From positions 1 to 64,000 of the forward strand of contig CAIYNU010000047.1 in the NCBI GenBank assembly GCA_903927615.1: a stretch of DNA of 64,000 bases, written 5' to 3'. Positions 7,815 through 18,382 of the stretch are shown here, one piece after another. Under the pieces are notes generated by a model. It was given only the letters and a program-made list of their open reading frames with translations. It searched no databases and was not told where the DNA came from. The stretch is from an uncultured Rhodospirillales bacterium (GTDB taxonomy: Bacteria > Pseudomonadota > Alphaproteobacteria > Azospirillales > Azospirillaceae). Position 1 is the first letter of the stretch; each line of letters opens with the position of its first letter. Made by a program: the position numbers and the translations under genes.

Positions 7815-10800
7815 GAGCGGTCTCCCCACGGGCATCCGACCGGGCGACAGGGGCGACGGCAACGGCGGGCTGGGCCTGCAACTCCTTGAGGGCACGGCGA
7901 TAATCGGTGGGCATGATCTTCACAAACTTCGGCAAATAGTCTTTCCAATGCGCCAGGATGGTTCTGGCGCGGGCGCTGTCGGTGTAGTGCATATGGCGTT
8001 CGATCAGCACCCGCAGCCGCGCCGCGTCGTGCCGGGTCGGGTCGGCCATCAACTGAGCCATAACGTCCCCATGACCGCCATGCCACGGCGCCGGCTGGTT
8101 CGGGATCCGCTCCAGCTCGACCATCGCCGTGTTGCATCGTCGCTCGAATTCGCCGTGCTCGTCGAGAATATAGGCGATCCCGCCGCTCATACCCGCCGCG
8201 AAGTTGCGTCCGGTGCCACCCAGCACCACCACCGCTCCACCGGTCATGTACTCGCAGCCATGATCGCCGACCCCCTCCACCACCGCCAGCGCACCGGAGT
8301 TGCGCACCGCGAACCGTTCACCGGCGACACCGCTAAAATAGCATTCGCCACTGATCGCACCGTACAGCACGGTATTGCCGATCAGGATATTCTCCAGCGG
8401 CTCCAACCGGGCGTTGGGGAAGGAGATGGCGATCCGTCCGCCGCTGAGCCCCTTCCCAACATAGTCGTTGGCGGTGCCCTTCAGCTCGATACTGACACCG
8501 CGCGCCAGAAAAGCACCGAAACTCTGACCGCCGGTACCGGTGGCCTTGATCGAAATGGTGTCGTCGGGCAGGCCGGCATGACCATACCGCCGGGCCACCT
8601 CGCCCGACAGCATGGCGCCGACGGTGCGGTTGACATTGCGCACGACGGTATCGATCCGGACCGGCTTGCCGTGTTCCAGGGCCGGTTGCGCCTCGAGGAT
8701 CAGGCGCTGGTCGAGCGCCCGATCAAGGCCGTGATCCTGCCGCTCGCAGTTAAAGGTAGCCACGCCCGGCCCGGCCACCGGCCGGTACAACAGCCGGGTG
8801 TAATCCAACCCCCGCGCCTTCCAGTGGTCCAGCGCCCGGCACATGTCGATACGGTCGCTGCGGCCGATCATCTCTTCGAAGCGGCGGAAGCCCAACTCGG
8901 CCATCAACTGCCGGACCTCTTCGGCCACGAAGAAGAAGTAATTGATGACATGCTCGGGCGTGCCGGCAAAGCGCCGACGCAACTCCGGGTTTTGGGTGGC
9001 GATGCCCACCGGGCAGGTGTTGAGATGACACTTGCGCATCATGATGCAACCCGAAGCGATCAGCGGCGCGGTGGCAAAGCCGAACTCGTCAGCCCCCAGC
9101 AGCGCGCCGACCACCACGTCACGACCGGTCCGCAGGCCGCCATCGACCTGCACCGAAATGCGCCCCCTCAACCGGTTGCGCACCAGCGTCTGGTGGGTCT
9201 CGGCCAAACCGATCTCCCACGGCGACCCGGCATGCGTGATCGAACTCAACGGGCTGGCGCCGGTGCCCCCCTCGAACCCGGCGATAGTGACATGATCGGC
9301 CTTGGCCTTGGCCACCCCGGCCGCGATGGTGCCGACGCCGACTTCCGAAACCAGCTTGACGCTGATCCGAGCCCCCGGGTTGACGTTCTTGAGATCGTGG
9401 ATGAGCTGGGCCAGATCCTCGATGGAGTAGATATCGTGGTGCGGCGGCGGCGAGATCAGCGTCACCCCCGGCGTGGAGTGCCGAACCCGGGCAATCGGCA
9501 CCGCCACCTTGTGGCCAGGCAACTGGCCGCCTTCGCCCGGCTTGGCGCCCTGGGCCATCTTGATCTGGATGTCGTCCGCGTTGACGAGATATTCGGCGGT
9601 GACGCCGAAACGGCCGGACGCCACCTGCTTGATCGCCGACCGCGCCGAATCGCCGTTGGCCATGGGCACAAAGCGTTCCGGCTCTTCGCCGCCTTCACCG
9701 GTATTCGACTTGGCGCCGATCCGGTTCATGGCGATGGCCAGATTCGTGTGAGCTTCGCGGGAGATCGAACCGAACGACATGGCCCCGGTGGAGAACCGCT
9801 TGACGATTGAGACCGCCGATTCCACCTCGTCCAGAGGCACCGCCGGCCCTTCAGGGTTGAGCCTGAACAGGCTGCGCAGCAGCAGCATTTGCTCGCTCTG
9901 GTCGTTCACGGCCTGGGAAAACGCCTGATAGCTCTCGGGCTGGTTGGCACGAACCGCGTGCTGAAGCTTCGAGATGGTCTCGGGCGTCCAGACATGGTCT
10001 TCGCCGCGCAGCCGGTAGCCGTACTGCCCGCCCACATCCAAGGCATGACGATAGATCGGCGCGGTGCCGAAGGCCAGCCGGTGACGCCGCACCGTCTCCT
10101 CGGCGACCTCGGCCAGGCCGATGCCTTCGACGGTCGACGCGGTGCCGGTGAAGTAGCGATCGACAAAAGCGGTGGCAAGACCGATGGCGTCGAAAATCTG
10201 GGCGCCGCAATAGGACTGATACGTGGAGATGCCCATTTTCGACATCACCTTGAGCAACCCCTTGCCCACGGCCTTGATGAAGTTTTTCTTGAGTTGGGCG
10301 GCGTCCACACCCAAACGCGGCTGGCGGTCCCGCAGGGTCTCGAACGCCAGGTAGGGATTGATCGCCTCGGCGCCGAAACCGGCCAGCAGGGCAAAATGAT
10401 GAACCTCGCGCGCCTCGCCGGTCTCCACCACCAGCCCGGTGGACGTGCGCAACCCCTCGCGAATCAGGTGATGGTGAACCGCCGCGGTGGCCAACAAAGC
10501 GGGAATCGCGATGCGCTCCGCCGAAACCATCCGATCGGACAACACCAGAATGTTCTGACCGCCCCGAACCGCTTCCACCGCCTGCTGGCACAGCCGCTCC
10601 AGGGCCGGCCCCATGCCCGCCGCCCCGTCCGCCGCCAAATAGGTGATGTCCAGGGTACAGGTGTCGAAGGCCTGAACATGCTCGGCGATGTTGCGGATCT
10701 TGGCCAGGTCGTCATCGGTCAGGATCGGCTGCAAGGCCTTCAGCCGCCAGTTGATTTCGGTCCGATCGACCGCCAGCAGATTCGGCCGCGGCCCGATCAG

Positions 10801-12447
10801 CGTCACCAGCGACATCACCAACTCCTCGCGGATCGGATCGATCGGCGGGTTGGTCACCTGGGCGAAGCATTGCTTGAAGTAGCTATACAGCAGCTTGGGC
10901 CGCCGGGACAGCACCGACAGCGGCGTGTCGGTGCCCATGGAGCCCACCGGCTCTTCACCATTGGTGGCCATAACGTCCAGGATGACCGCCACATCCTCCT
11001 GGGTGTAGCCGAACGCCTGCTGACGATCGAGCAACGAAGACGACTGAAGCCGGGTCGCCGTCACCACCATCGGTCGTGCCGGTAATTCCTCCAACAGGAA
11101 CTCGGACTGCTTCAGCCAGTCGCGATAGGGCTTGGCGCTGGCCAGCCCGGCTTTCAATTCGGCGTCGTCGATGATCCGGCCTTCCTGCATATCCACCAGG
11201 AACATCTTCCCCGGCTGGAGACGCCAACGCTTGACCACCTGTTCTTCCGGGATCGGCAACACGCCGGTTTCCGAGCCCATCACCACCAGATCATCGTCGG
11301 TGACCAGATAGCGGGCCGGCCGCAGGCCGTTGCGGTCCAGGGTCGCGCCAATCTGACGGCCATCGGTGAACGCAATCGCCGCCGGACCGTCCCACGGCTC
11401 CATCAAAGCGGCGTGGTACTCGTAGAACGCGCGGCGGCTGTCATCCATCAGCGGGTTGCCGGCCCACGCTTCGGGAATCAGCATCATCATCGCGTGGGCC
11501 ATCGGGTAACCGGCAGCCACCAGCAGTTCCAGGGCGTTATCGAAGCAGGCGGTGTCCGACTGGCCTTCGGGGATCAACGGCCACAATTTGGCGAGGTCGT
11601 CGGCCAGCAACCGGGACGCCATGGCATGCTTGCGCGCCGCCATCCAGTTGACGTTACCCCGCACCGTGTTGATCTCGCCATTGTGACAGATCATCCGATA
11701 GGGATGGGCCAGGCGCCATGACGGGAAGGTGTTGGTGGAAAAACGCTGATGGACCAGCGCCAATGCCGACACCACCCGCTGGTCCTGAAGGTCCAGGTAG
11801 TACTGGCCAACCTGCCGAGCCAGCAGCATGCCCTTGTAAACGACGGTGCGCGACGACAGGGAGGGGATGTAAAAGTCGCGAATCCCTTCCACCGCGTGGG
11901 CCGGCGTTGCCAACACCCGGTTGCCCGCCAGCTTGCGAATGACGAACAGTTTGCGCTCAAAGGTGTCGGAGTCCGGCGTATCCGGGCCACGACCGATGAA
12001 CACCTGCCGGATGACCGGTTCCACCGCCTTGACGCTCTCGCCCAGCCCCGAACTGTCCACCGGCACGTCGCGCCAGCCCAGAACGGTCTGTCCCTCCTCG
12101 GCGATGTACTGCTCGACCCATTCCTGACACACGGCCCGGCCATGCGCAGATCGCGGCAGAAACACCATGCCGACACCAAAATGGCCCGGCGGCGGCAGTG
12201 CAACCCCGGCGGCGGCCATTTCCGCCCGTAGGAAGGCATCGGGAAGCTGTATCAGGATGCCCGCGCCATCACTGGCCAGCGGATCCGCGCCTACAGCGCC
12301 CCGGTGATCCAGATTCAACAGGATTTCCAGGCCCTGGGAGACGATCCGATGACTCTTTGTGCCCTTGATGTGGGCGACGAAACCGACCCCGCAGGCGTCA
12401 TGCTCATTCCTGGGATCATAGAGACCTGAACGCACCGGCAACTCCAT
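7807..12447 (-). CDS. gltB: Glutamate synthase (NADPH) large subunit
   Basis: Alpha subunit of glutamate synthase. The N-terminal glutaminase domain releases ammonia, which is channelled to the FMN domain that reduces 2-iminoglutarate to glutamate. Start at ATG 12447 gives [23 protein letters not shown]. The Cys of ACGVGF is the family nucleophile, exposed after removal of a short propeptide. Further signatures are [12 protein letters not shown], the FMN-binding region ([34 protein letters not shown]), the 3Fe-4S cysteines in [17 protein letters not shown], and the C-terminal GXGXG helix. About 1546 aa, normal. A GGGGGAG site lies upstream of 12447; an in-frame start at 12489 is possible. Confidence 0.96.
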   Translation of the reverse strand: MELPVRSGLYDPRNEHDACGVGFVAHIKGTKSHRIVSQGLEILLNLDHRGAVGADPLASDGAGILIQLPDAFLRAEMAAAGVALPPPGHFGVGMVFLPRSAHGRAVCQEWVEQYIAEEGQTVLGWRDVPVDSSGLGESVKAVEPVIRQVFIGRGPDTPDSDTFERKLFVIRKLAGNRVLATPAHAVEGIRDFYIPSLSSRTVVYKGMLLARQVGQYYLDLQDQRVVSALALVHQRFSTNTFPSWRLAHPYRMICHNGEINTVRGNVNWMAARKHAMASRLLADDLAKLWPLIPEGQSDTACFDNALELLVAAGYPMAHAMMMLIPEAWAGNPLMDDSRRAFYEYHAALMEPWDGPAAIAFTDGRQIGATLDRNGLRPARYLVTDDDLVVMGSETGVLPIPEEQVVKRWRLQPGKMFLVDMQEGRIIDDAELKAGLASAKPYRDWLKQSEFLLEELPARPMVVTATRLQSSSLLDRQQAFGYTQEDVAVILDVMATNGEEPVGSMGTDTPLSVLSRRPKLLYSYFKQCFAQVTNPPIDPIREELVMSLVTLIGPRPNLLAVDRTEINWRLKALQPILTDDDLAKIRNIAEHVQAFDTCTLDITYLAADGAAGMGPALERLCQQAVEAVRGGQNILVLSDRMVSAERIAIPALLATAAVHHHLIREGLRTSTGLVVETGEAREVHHFALLAGFGAEAINPYLAFETLRDRQPRLGVDAAQLKKNFIKAVGKGLLKVMSKMGISTYQSYCGAQIFDAIGLATAFVDRYFTGTASTVEGIGLAEVAEETVRRHRLAFGTAPIYRHALDVGGQYGYRLRGEDHVWTPETISKLQHAVRANQPESYQAFSQAVNDQSEQMLLLRSLFRLNPEGPAVPLDEVESAVSIVKRFSTGAMSFGSISREAHTNLAIAMNRIGAKSNTGEGGEEPERFVPMANGDSARSAIKQVASGRFGVTAEYLVNADDIQIKMAQGAKPGEGGQLPGHKVAVPIARVRHSTPGVTLISPPPHHDIYSIEDLAQLIHDLKNVNPGARISVKLVSEVGVGTIAAGVAKAKADHVTIAGFEGGTGASPLSSITHAGSPWEIGLAETHQTLVRNRLRGRISVQVDGGLRTGRDVVVGALLGADEFGFATAPLIASGCIMMRKCHLNTCPVGIATQNPELRRRFAGTPEHVINYFFFVAEEVRQLMAELGFRRFEEMIGRSDRIDMCRALDHWKARGLDYTRLLYRPVAGPGVATFNCERQDHGLDRALDQRLILEAQPALEHGKPVRIDTVVRNVNRTVGAMLSGEVARRYGHAGLPDDTISIKATGTGGQSFGAFLARGVSIELKGTANDYVGKGLSGGRIAISFPNARLEPLENILIGNTVLYGAISGECYFSGVAGERFAVRNSGALAVVEGVGDHGCEYMTGGAVVVLGGTGRNFAAGMSGGIAYILDEHGEFERRCNTAMVELERIPNQPAPWHGGHGDVMAQLMADPTRHDAARLRVLIERHMHYTDSARARTILAHWKDYLPKFVKIMPTDYRRALKELQAQPAVAVAPVARSDARGETAHG

Positions 12448-12748
12448 CCGACCGTAACTCCCCCGTGAACCACCGCCCTTGTGCAACACCTTACATGAAC
12501 ACCGTGTCCGTCGACGCCCCTAATCCACAGTCAGTCCCCTCGCCGCAGCCCCAGGCCCACGCTGCCTGGACACCCTGTGCCCAGACACGCCCATCGTATA
12601 GTCCGCTGTTACACTATGCCATAAGTGTTGTCGATTCCGAAGACAAACTAGGGAGCGACCCGACACTCCGAACGCAGCACCCGGCCGGCTCCGGCCATGA
12701 CCTCAAGGGCCGAAGGCCGTGAGCGGCGACACACCTCCCGTCAACAGT
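12448..12748. other. Intergenic region upstream of gltB
   Basis: About 300 bp between the gltB start and the end of the coiled-coil gene. It should hold the gltB promoter on the minus strand. AT-richer bases around 12595-12655 (reading TTGTCT, TATGGC and TATACG on the minus strand) are candidate core elements, but I cannot choose among them. I see no convincing gene. Confidence 0.4.
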
Positions 12749-14878
12749 CTACCAGCGTTGATGGGGCGGCAACCGCCAGGGCTGGGTGGCAGCCAGCCGG
12801 CGCCGGCGGCGTTCCTCGGCCACCTGGAACAGTTCGGCGAGGGCCGTCCGGACCGCCGCCGGGCTGCCCGTCGGGCCGCGGCGCGCGATTTCGGCGCGCA
12901 GGCGCGCGATTTCAGCATCCCGTTCGGTGATCGCATGGTCGGCCCAGGCGACGGTCTCGCGGGTTTTCTCCAGCTCCGAATCGAACAGCCGCTGCCGCTC
13001 GGTGGTCTCAGCCAGTGCGGCCTCAAGACCGACAATCCGCCCGCTCACCTGATCGAGGTTGCCTTGCGCGTGTTCGACCCGTTCACCCAGATGGTCCAGC
13101 AGCACCCGGAATTCGGCCGCCCGACGGTCGCGCTCGACCAAAGCCGCTTCCAGTTCACCGGTCCGGATGTCCCGGGCGGCAAGCGCGCGGTCAAGCTCCA
13201 GGACCCGACCGTCACGCTCGGCCAGGGCCGCTTCCAGTTCAACGGCCCGGCGATCGCGCGCAACAAGGTTCGCATCAAGTTCCAGAACCCGGCGGTCACG
13301 CTCGGCCAGGGCCGCTTCCCGTTCAACGGCCCGGCGATCACGGTCCGCCAGGACGGCGTCGAGTCCCAAGACCTGCCGGTCGCGGTCGGCCAGAGCCGCT
13401 TCGCGTTCGCTGGCCTGCCGATCCCGCTCGGCCACCACCGCATCAAGCTCCGAAATCCGACGGTCGCGCCCGGACACCGCCGCTTCCAGCTCACCGGCCT
13501 GCCGATCGCGCTCGGACAGAACCGAGTCAAGCTCGGCCAGCCGACGGTCGCGATCGACCACCGCCGCGTCCAGGGCCCGAACCTGCTGATCGCGATCGGA
13601 TAGAACCGCCGCAAGCTCGGACAGCCGACGGTCGCGATCGACCACCGTCGCGTCCAGGGCCTGAACCTGCTGATCGCGATCGGATAGAACCGCCGTAAGT
13701 TCGGCCAGCCGATGGTCGCGATCGGCCACCGCCGCGCCCAGGGCCTGAACCTGCTGATCGCGATCGGATAGCGCCGCCGTAAGTTCGGCCAGCCGATGGT
13801 CGCGATCGGCCACCGCCGCGCCCAGGGCCTGCACCTGCTGATCGCGATCGGATAGCGCCGCCGTAAGTTCGGCCAGCCGATGGTCGCGATCGGCCACCGT
13901 CGCGTCCAGGGCCTGAACCTGCTGATCGCGATCGGATAGCGCCGCCGCAAGCTCGGACAGCCGATGGTCGCGATCGGCCACCGCCGCGCCCAGCGCCTGC
14001 ACCTGCTGCTCCCGCTCGGACAATACCGCCTCAAGGCCGATGACACGACGGTCACGCTCGGCGAACGCCGCTTCCAACTCGCCGGTCCGCAGGTCCCGCT
14101 CGGATAGCACCGCCTCAAGCCCGAGGACCCGACGATACCGCTCGTCCAAGGCCGCTTCCAACTCGCCGGCCCGACGGTTGCGATCGGCCAGAAGGGTTTC
14201 AAGCGCCAGCACCCGTTCGTCGCGCGCGGTCAGCGCGGTTTCCAACTCGCCCGCCCGTTGCTCACGCTCACCCAACAGGGCCTCGACCCGACCGGTCTCG
14301 TCCCGCGCCTGGGCCAGCGCCGCCGTCAGTTGCTCGATGGCTGCCCGCAAATCCAGATAGGCCTCGACATCGGGCATGTCAGGCGCGGCCTCTTCGGCTG
14401 CGGGCGCCGATTCGACGGTCCGCTCGGCCAGGGCCGCCTCCAACGCCACGGTCCGACGATCGCGCTCGACCAGCGCGGCCTCCAACTCGGCGGTCCGGCG
14501 ATCCCGGGCGGCCAGCGCATGTTCCAGGGCGGCGGTGCGGCGGTCCGAATCCGCCAACGCCACCTCGGCTTCGCGAAGCTGAGCCACCGCCTCGACCGGC
14601 GCCACCGCCGCCACGGCTTCGGCCTGATCGACCTCGTCGCGAGCCTGGGCCAGCGCCGCCGTCAATTGTTCGATGGTCGCCCGCAAATCCAGGTAGGCGT
14701 CGACATCGGGTACGGCGGGCGCGACACGCTCCACCGCGGGCGCGTTCCGATCGTCGCGACCGCGGGCCGCTTTGGCCGCCTTCTTGCCCCGGCGACCAGA
14801 GCGTTTGCCCTGATACTCCGCGTCTGCCACGCCGTCGGCATTGTCTTCGGCGTCATTCACTACTGGTTGTTTCGCCAT
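12749..14878 (-). CDS. Large coiled-coil repeat protein (14-residue periodicity)
   Basis: The 709-aa protein starts at ATG 14878. After a basic N-terminus (KRSGRRGKKAAKAARGR) there are two copies of a segment like DVEAYLDLRAAIEQLTAALAQARDE. About 430 residues then repeat a 14-residue module such as LEAALAERDRRV, grouped in places into nearly identical 28-residue pairs (84 bp, about 13560-13990). Regular Leu/Ala heptads with charged flanks predict one long continuous coiled coil. The C-terminal 90 residues are less repetitive and basic (EERRRRRLAATQPW). No signal peptide or membrane segment is seen, so a cytoplasmic scaffold or filament is inferred. Function unknown. Long open frames on the opposite strand are artefacts of the repeats. 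Confidence 0.8.
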   Translation of the reverse strand: MAKQPVVNDAEDNADGVADAEYQGKRSGRRGKKAAKAARGRDDRNAPAVERVAPAVPDVDAYLDLRATIEQLTAALAQARDEVDQAEAVAAVAPVEAVAQLREAEVALADSDRRTAALEHALAARDRRTAELEAALVERDRRTVALEAALAERTVESAPAAEEAAPDMPDVEAYLDLRAAIEQLTAALAQARDETGRVEALLGEREQRAGELETALTARDERVLALETLLADRNRRAGELEAALDERYRRVLGLEAVLSERDLRTGELEAAFAERDRRVIGLEAVLSEREQQVQALGAAVADRDHRLSELAAALSDRDQQVQALDATVADRDHRLAELTAALSDRDQQVQALGAAVADRDHRLAELTAALSDRDQQVQALGAAVADRDHRLAELTAVLSDRDQQVQALDATVVDRDRRLSELAAVLSDRDQQVRALDAAVVDRDRRLAELDSVLSERDRQAGELEAAVSGRDRRISELDAVVAERDRQASEREAALADRDRQVLGLDAVLADRDRRAVEREAALAERDRRVLELDANLVARDRRAVELEAALAERDGRVLELDRALAARDIRTGELEAALVERDRRAAEFRVLLDHLGERVEHAQGNLDQVSGRIVGLEAALAETTERQRLFDSELEKTRETVAWADHAITERDAEIARLRAEIARRGPTGSPAAVRTALAELFQVAEERRRRRLAATQPWRLPPHQRW
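13560..13990 (-). repeat. 84-bp tandem repeat inside the coiled-coil gene
   Basis: At least five near-identical 84-bp units encode variants of VADRDHRLAELTAALSD plus RDQQVQALGAA. High nucleotide identity between units suggests recent duplication, and unit length preserves the reading frame. Confidence 0.8.
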
Positions 14879-14970
14879 GGTGCCCGTCCTACCCGGCCAG
14901 GGGAGTCACCCGACTATAGCGGACTGTCGGCGACAAACAACCCTGCCATGGCCCCCGGCAGCGACGGGCG

Positions 14971-15000
14971 CCCCCCGGCGGCGGAAACGGCACCGGGGGG
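14971..15000 (-). terminator. GC-rich hairpin after the CBS-domain gene
   Basis: Arms CCCCCCGG (14971-14978) and CCGGGGGG (14993-15000) lie about 10 bp beyond the CBS gene stop on the minus strand. The loop is 14 nt and there is no strong T-run, so this is a probable but unproven terminator. Confidence 0.45.
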
Positions 15001-15010
15001 GACCGAGCGG

Positions 15011-15448
15011 TTAGCGCATATGCTCGGCGTACTGGGTTTCCATCTCATGGAGCTTGTCGAGCACCGCCACCTCATCGGCAACGAAGTCGCGCATCGACAC
15101 CACACCAAGCACCCGGCCGTCCACCGCCACCGGCAGGTGCCGTACCCCCTTGGCGTCCATCAGTTGCAGCGCCTCGCCAACGGTCTGGCTTGGGGTGATG
15201 GTGGCCGGATTGGCCGTCATCACCTTGCCGAGTGGTGTGGCATCAGGATCGAGTCCGGGGACCACCACCCGGTCGAGCAAATCGCGCTCGGTAAAAATGC
15301 CGTCGAGGCGATCTTCACCCTCGGTGACGAGCACGGCGGCAACATGCCGGAGCGACATTTCCCGGGCCGCCTCACGGACGGTCACGGTCGGCTCCAGATG
15401 CAGCAGGCGTTGATTTCTGAGAACGTCTTGGATTCGGCGATGCGGCAT
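15011..15448 (-). CDS. Tandem CBS-domain protein
   Basis: A 145-aa protein consisting of two CBS domains: TVREAAREMSLRHVAAVLVTE...GIFTERDLLDRVV and TPSQTVGEALQLMDAKGVRHLPVAVDGRVLGVVSMRDFV. CBS pairs bind adenosine nucleotides and act as energy or redox sensors; stand-alone proteins of this size are common in alphaproteobacteria. ATG 15448 is chosen because AGGGAGA precedes it and MPHRRIQDVL is a plausible N-terminus; the frame is open upstream to 15556. It is monocistronic, with a hairpin right behind it. The target is unknown. Confidence 0.88.
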   Translation of the reverse strand: MPHRRIQDVLRNQRLLHLEPTVTVREAAREMSLRHVAAVLVTEGEDRLDGIFTERDLLDRVVVPGLDPDATPLGKVMTANPATITPSQTVGEALQLMDAKGVRHLPVAVDGRVLGVVSMRDFVADEVAVLDKLHEMETQYAEHMR

Positions 15449-15767
15449 GACTGCTCTCCCTCGCTCCTTGCCAATCAGGTTTCCTGGCCGTTCCGTGGCG
15501 TGGACCGGGCAATGGCCCTCAGAAACCAACATCGAGCCCCTTTGCCGGGCCGCCAAGCGTGCTTGTCGACCGACCCGGCCCCGCCGCGCACCAAGCCATC
15601 AGCGGGGCCGGGCGACGGACCACGCTATCACAGGGTAAATGGGGATGGGCGACCGAAACCCACCGTGACAGTTTGCCGCCCCCCCTCGCTCCTCCCCGAC
15701 GCCACCCGGTGCCGGTGCTGGCGCCGCAACACACGAAGGTAGTCGAAAAAAAGCCGTCCAACCCCGG
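15449..15767. other. Non-coding stretch between the CBS gene and the PHO box
   Basis: About 320 bp between divergent genes. It should contain the CBS gene promoter on the minus strand. I see no gene with a credible start and ribosome site; several short open frames in both directions look accidental. Confidence 0.4.
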
Positions 15768-15801
15768 TCGTCACAAAACTGTCACCACGCCGTCGTATAA
15801 C
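15768..15801 (+). promoter_or_regulatory. PhoB-dependent promoter of pstS (PHO box and -10)
   Basis: Two PhoB half-sites, TCGTCAC (15768-15774) and CTGTCAC (15779-15785), start 11 bp apart and are separated by AAAA, as in the classic PHO box. Ten bases later comes TATAAC (15796-15801) as a -10 element with no separate -35, the arrangement expected where PhoB recruits sigma-70. The box lies about 130 bp before the pstS start. The regulator gene phoB is the last gene of the same cluster. Confidence 0.8.
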
Positions 15802-15917
15802 CATCGCGGTGCAGATGTAACGTCCAGCCCAACTCCAGGACCGGACGTGCCGGTTCGAGGATTGCGCGAGCCAAATCGGGCTTGCGGTCTCGAGCAAACC
15901 ACCGAAAGGATTCACCT

Positions 15918-16946
15918 GTGTTTACCAAGCAATTCGTCCTGGCGACCGCAGCGGTCGTGGCGGGCGTCACGTTGGCTGCCGGCCCGGCGGGCGCCGAATC
16001 GCGTGACCAGATTCGGATCGTCGGATCCTCGACGGTGTTTCCGTTCTCGACCGTGGTCGCGGAGAATTTCGGCAAGCTTGGCAAGTTCAAGACCCCGGTG
16101 GTCGAATCGGTCGGCACCGGCGGCGGCTTCAAGGCTTTCTGCGTCGGCGTCGGCCCGCAATATCCGGATATCTCCAACGCCTCGCGGCCGATCAAGGACT
16201 CCGAACGCGAAACCTGCACCCACAACGGCGTGACCGACATTACCGAATTCACCATCGGTTACGACGGCATCACCGTCTCGGTCAACGCCAAGACCAAGCC
16301 TTTCGCGCTGACCACCAAACAGCTCTGGCTGGCCCTGGCCGCCCAAGTACCGGTGGACGGCAAGCTGGTCGCGAACCCGTACACCAAGTGGAGCGATGTG
16401 GACAAATCGCTGCCCGGCACCGATATCGAAGTCTACGGGCCGGCCAAAGTGCATGGCACCCGCGATGCCTTCAACGAGCTGGCCATGGACGACGGCTGCA
16501 AGGGCTTCCCGGAGATCACCGCGTTGCAAGGCGACGCGAAGGCCAAGGCCTGTCAGACCATGCGCGAAGACGGTGCCTGGATCGACGTCTCGGAAGACTA
16601 TGCCCTGGTGGTCGGTAAGTTGTCATCCAGCCCGGATGCGGTCGGCGTGTTCGGCTTCTCGTTCGTCGATCAGAACAAGGACAAGGTGCATCCGCTCACC
16701 ATCAACGGTGTCGCGGCCAGCTTCGAAAACATCGCGAGCAAGAAATATCCGCTGGCACGGCCGCTGTTCTTCTATGTCAAGAACGCGCACGTCAAAACCA
16801 TTCCCGGTATCGCGGAATACGTCAACGAATTCGTCAGCGCCAAGGCCGCCGGTGCCGAAGGCTATCTGGTGGACAAGGGCCTGATTCCTCTGCCGCCGGC
16901 AGAGCTGAAAAAGCAACAGGCGGCGGCAGCGGCTTTGTTGAAGTAA
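15918..16946 (+). CDS. pstS: Phosphate ABC transporter, periplasmic substrate-binding protein
   Basis: Binds periplasmic phosphate for PstCAB. GTG 15918 is preferred because AAAGGA lies 7 nt upstream and it gives a compact signal peptide (MFTKQFVLATAAVVAGVTLAAGPAGA). The frame opens at 15882, which would put charged residues before the signal. The mature part has IRIVGSSTVFPFSTVVAENF, GTGGGFKAFCVGVG and ISNASRPIKDSE, typical of the PstS subfamily with anion-binding Ser/Thr. The C-terminus is complete. 342 aa. First gene behind the PHO box. A hairpin with a T-run follows, probably raising pstS mRNA over the downstream genes. Confidence 0.95.
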   Translation: MFTKQFVLATAAVVAGVTLAAGPAGAESRDQIRIVGSSTVFPFSTVVAENFGKLGKFKTPVVESVGTGGGFKAFCVGVGPQYPDISNASRPIKDSERETCTHNGVTDITEFTIGYDGITVSVNAKTKPFALTTKQLWLALAAQVPVDGKLVANPYTKWSDVDKSLPGTDIEVYGPAKVHGTRDAFNELAMDDGCKGFPEITALQGDAKAKACQTMREDGAWIDVSEDYALVVGKLSSSPDAVGVFGFSFVDQNKDKVHPLTINGVAASFENIASKKYPLARPLFFYVKNAHVKTIPGIAEYVNEFVSAKAAGAEGYLVDKGLIPLPPAELKKQQAAAAALLK

Positions 16947-16955
16947 CATCTGACG

Positions 16956-16986
16956 GACCGGAGGGCATTCGCCTTCCGGTCTTTTT
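16956..16986 (+). terminator. Attenuating terminator between pstS and pstC
   Basis: GACCGGA (16956-16962) pairs with TCCGGTC (16975-16981), the stem extended by GGGC/GCCT pairs, followed by TTTTT. It lies 10 bp after the pstS stop. Partial termination here would explain the usual excess of binding protein over permease. Confidence 0.75.
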
Positions 16987-17008
16987 CATTAAAGAATGTG
17001 GCCAACTC

Positions 17009-18382
17009 ATGCAGACCACTCTCCTCCTGACGGTTATCGCGGTGTTGTCGGTGGTCGGCTATCTGGTCGGCCGTAACCGGGCCGTAGCCATCGCTGGCGG
17101 GCGATTGTCCACCTTGCACTCCGTCCCTCCCTACCACGGCTTCTATGTCGCCCTGTGGGCCGGGGTGCCCGCGCTGATCCTGCTGGCCGGTTGGGTAAGC
17201 TGTGAAGGGCCGATCATCATGTCTCTGGTGCTCGGACAATTGCCCGCTGCCCTGATCCCCCAGGACGCTCAGGCGCTGACACTGCTCCAGACCGACATTC
17301 TGAACCTTGCGGCGGGTGTCAGCACCGGCCGGGAACCGGATCCGGCGGTCGCCGATGCCGCCCGGCTGTACAACAGCTTTCACACCCTTGCCGAAAGCTG
17401 CCTGCTGGCGTTGGGGGCAGCCCTGGCGGTGACCGGACTGATCCTGGCCAAACGGCAGATTCGCACCGAGCTGCGGGCGCGGAACCGGGTCGAAGCAACT
17501 TTGAACGTGCTGTTGATCCTGTGCTCTCTGGTGGCCATCCTGACCACGGTGGGCATCGTGCTGTCCCTGTTGTTCGAGGCCATCCAGTTCTTCACCAAGG
17601 TGCCGCTCACCGACTTCCTGTTCGGCCTCCACTGGAACCCGCAAACGGCGTTTTCCGGGGATGTCAGCGGCTCGTTCGGTGCGGTGCCGCTCTTTACCGG
17701 CACCCTGCTGATCACCCTGATCGCCATGGTGGTGGCGGTGCCGGTCGGTTTGATGGCCGCGGTCTACATGTCGGAATATGCCGCCCCGACGGTGCGGGCC
17801 GTGGTTAAGCCGGTGCTGGAGATTCTGGCGGGCATTCCCACCGTGGTCTACGGCTTCTTCGCAGCATTGACCATGGCACCCGCGATCCGGGACCTGGGGA
17901 ATGCCCTGGGCCTTGATGTCAGTTCCCAGTCGGCCCTGGCCGCCGGTGTGGTCATGGGCATCATGATCATCCCGTTCGTCAGTTCGCTGTCCGACGACGT
18001 GATCAACGCCGTTCCCCAAGCCCTGCGCGACGGCTCTTACGGTCTGGGGGCCACCCGGTCGGAAACCATCCGGGAAATCGTGTTGCCGGCGGCGTTGCCC
18101 GGCATCGTCGGCGCGGTGATGCTGGCGGTCAGCCGGGCCATCGGCGAAACCATGATCGTCGCCATGGCTGCGGGTCTTGCCGCCAATCTGACCGCCAATC
18201 CCTTCGCCGCCGTGACCACGGTCACGGTTCAGATTGCCTCCACCATCAGAGGCGACCAGGAGTTCAACAGCCCGAAGACCCTGTCGGTGTTCGGACTGGG
18301 GCTCGTTCTGTTCGTCGTGACGCTGATACTCAATGTCATCGCCCTGCGGGTGGTGCATAAATACCGAGAGAAATATGACTGA
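17009..18382 (+). CDS. pstC: Phosphate ABC transporter permease PstC
   Basis: Inner-membrane permease subunit, 457 aa. An N-terminal segment with hydrophobic helices (MQTTLLLTVIAVLSVVGYLVG; FYVALWAGVPALILLAGW) precedes the conserved permease domain, in the long PstC style common in alphaproteobacteria. The domain starts near SGSFGAVPLFTGTLLITLIAMVVAVPVG. The EAA-like loop is SYGLGATRSETIREIVLPAALPGIVGAVML. The end overlaps pstA by 8 bp. Confidence 0.95.
   Translation: MQTTLLLTVIAVLSVVGYLVGRNRAVAIAGGRLSTLHSVPPYHGFYVALWAGVPALILLAGWVSCEGPIIMSLVLGQLPAALIPQDAQALTLLQTDILNLAAGVSTGREPDPAVADAARLYNSFHTLAESCLLALGAALAVTGLILAKRQIRTELRARNRVEATLNVLLILCSLVAILTTVGIVLSLLFEAIQFFTKVPLTDFLFGLHWNPQTAFSGDVSGSFGAVPLFTGTLLITLIAMVVAVPVGLMAAVYMSEYAAPTVRAVVKPVLEILAGIPTVVYGFFAALTMAPAIRDLGNALGLDVSSQSALAAGVVMGIMIIPFVSSLSDDVINAVPQALRDGSYGLGATRSETIREIVLPAALPGIVGAVMLAVSRAIGETMIVAMAAGLAANLTANPFAAVTTVTVQIASTIRGDQEFNSPKTLSVFGLGLVLFVVTLILNVIALRVVHKYREKYD

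Noticed and set aside
7774-9810. 678-codon plus-strand open frame opposite gltB
   Set aside because: It is the antisense shadow of the clearly coding gltB; the peptide is His/Arg/Gln-rich with no domain, typical of a GC-rich antisense frame.
12719-13698. Long plus-strand frames in the coiled-coil gene
   Set aside because: Products of the tandem repeat read in other frames; the minus strand gives a coherent heptad protein with a proper start.
13560-13990. Possible CRISPR-like array
   Set aside because: Units are adjacent 84-bp repeats without unique spacers and encode a regular coiled coil.
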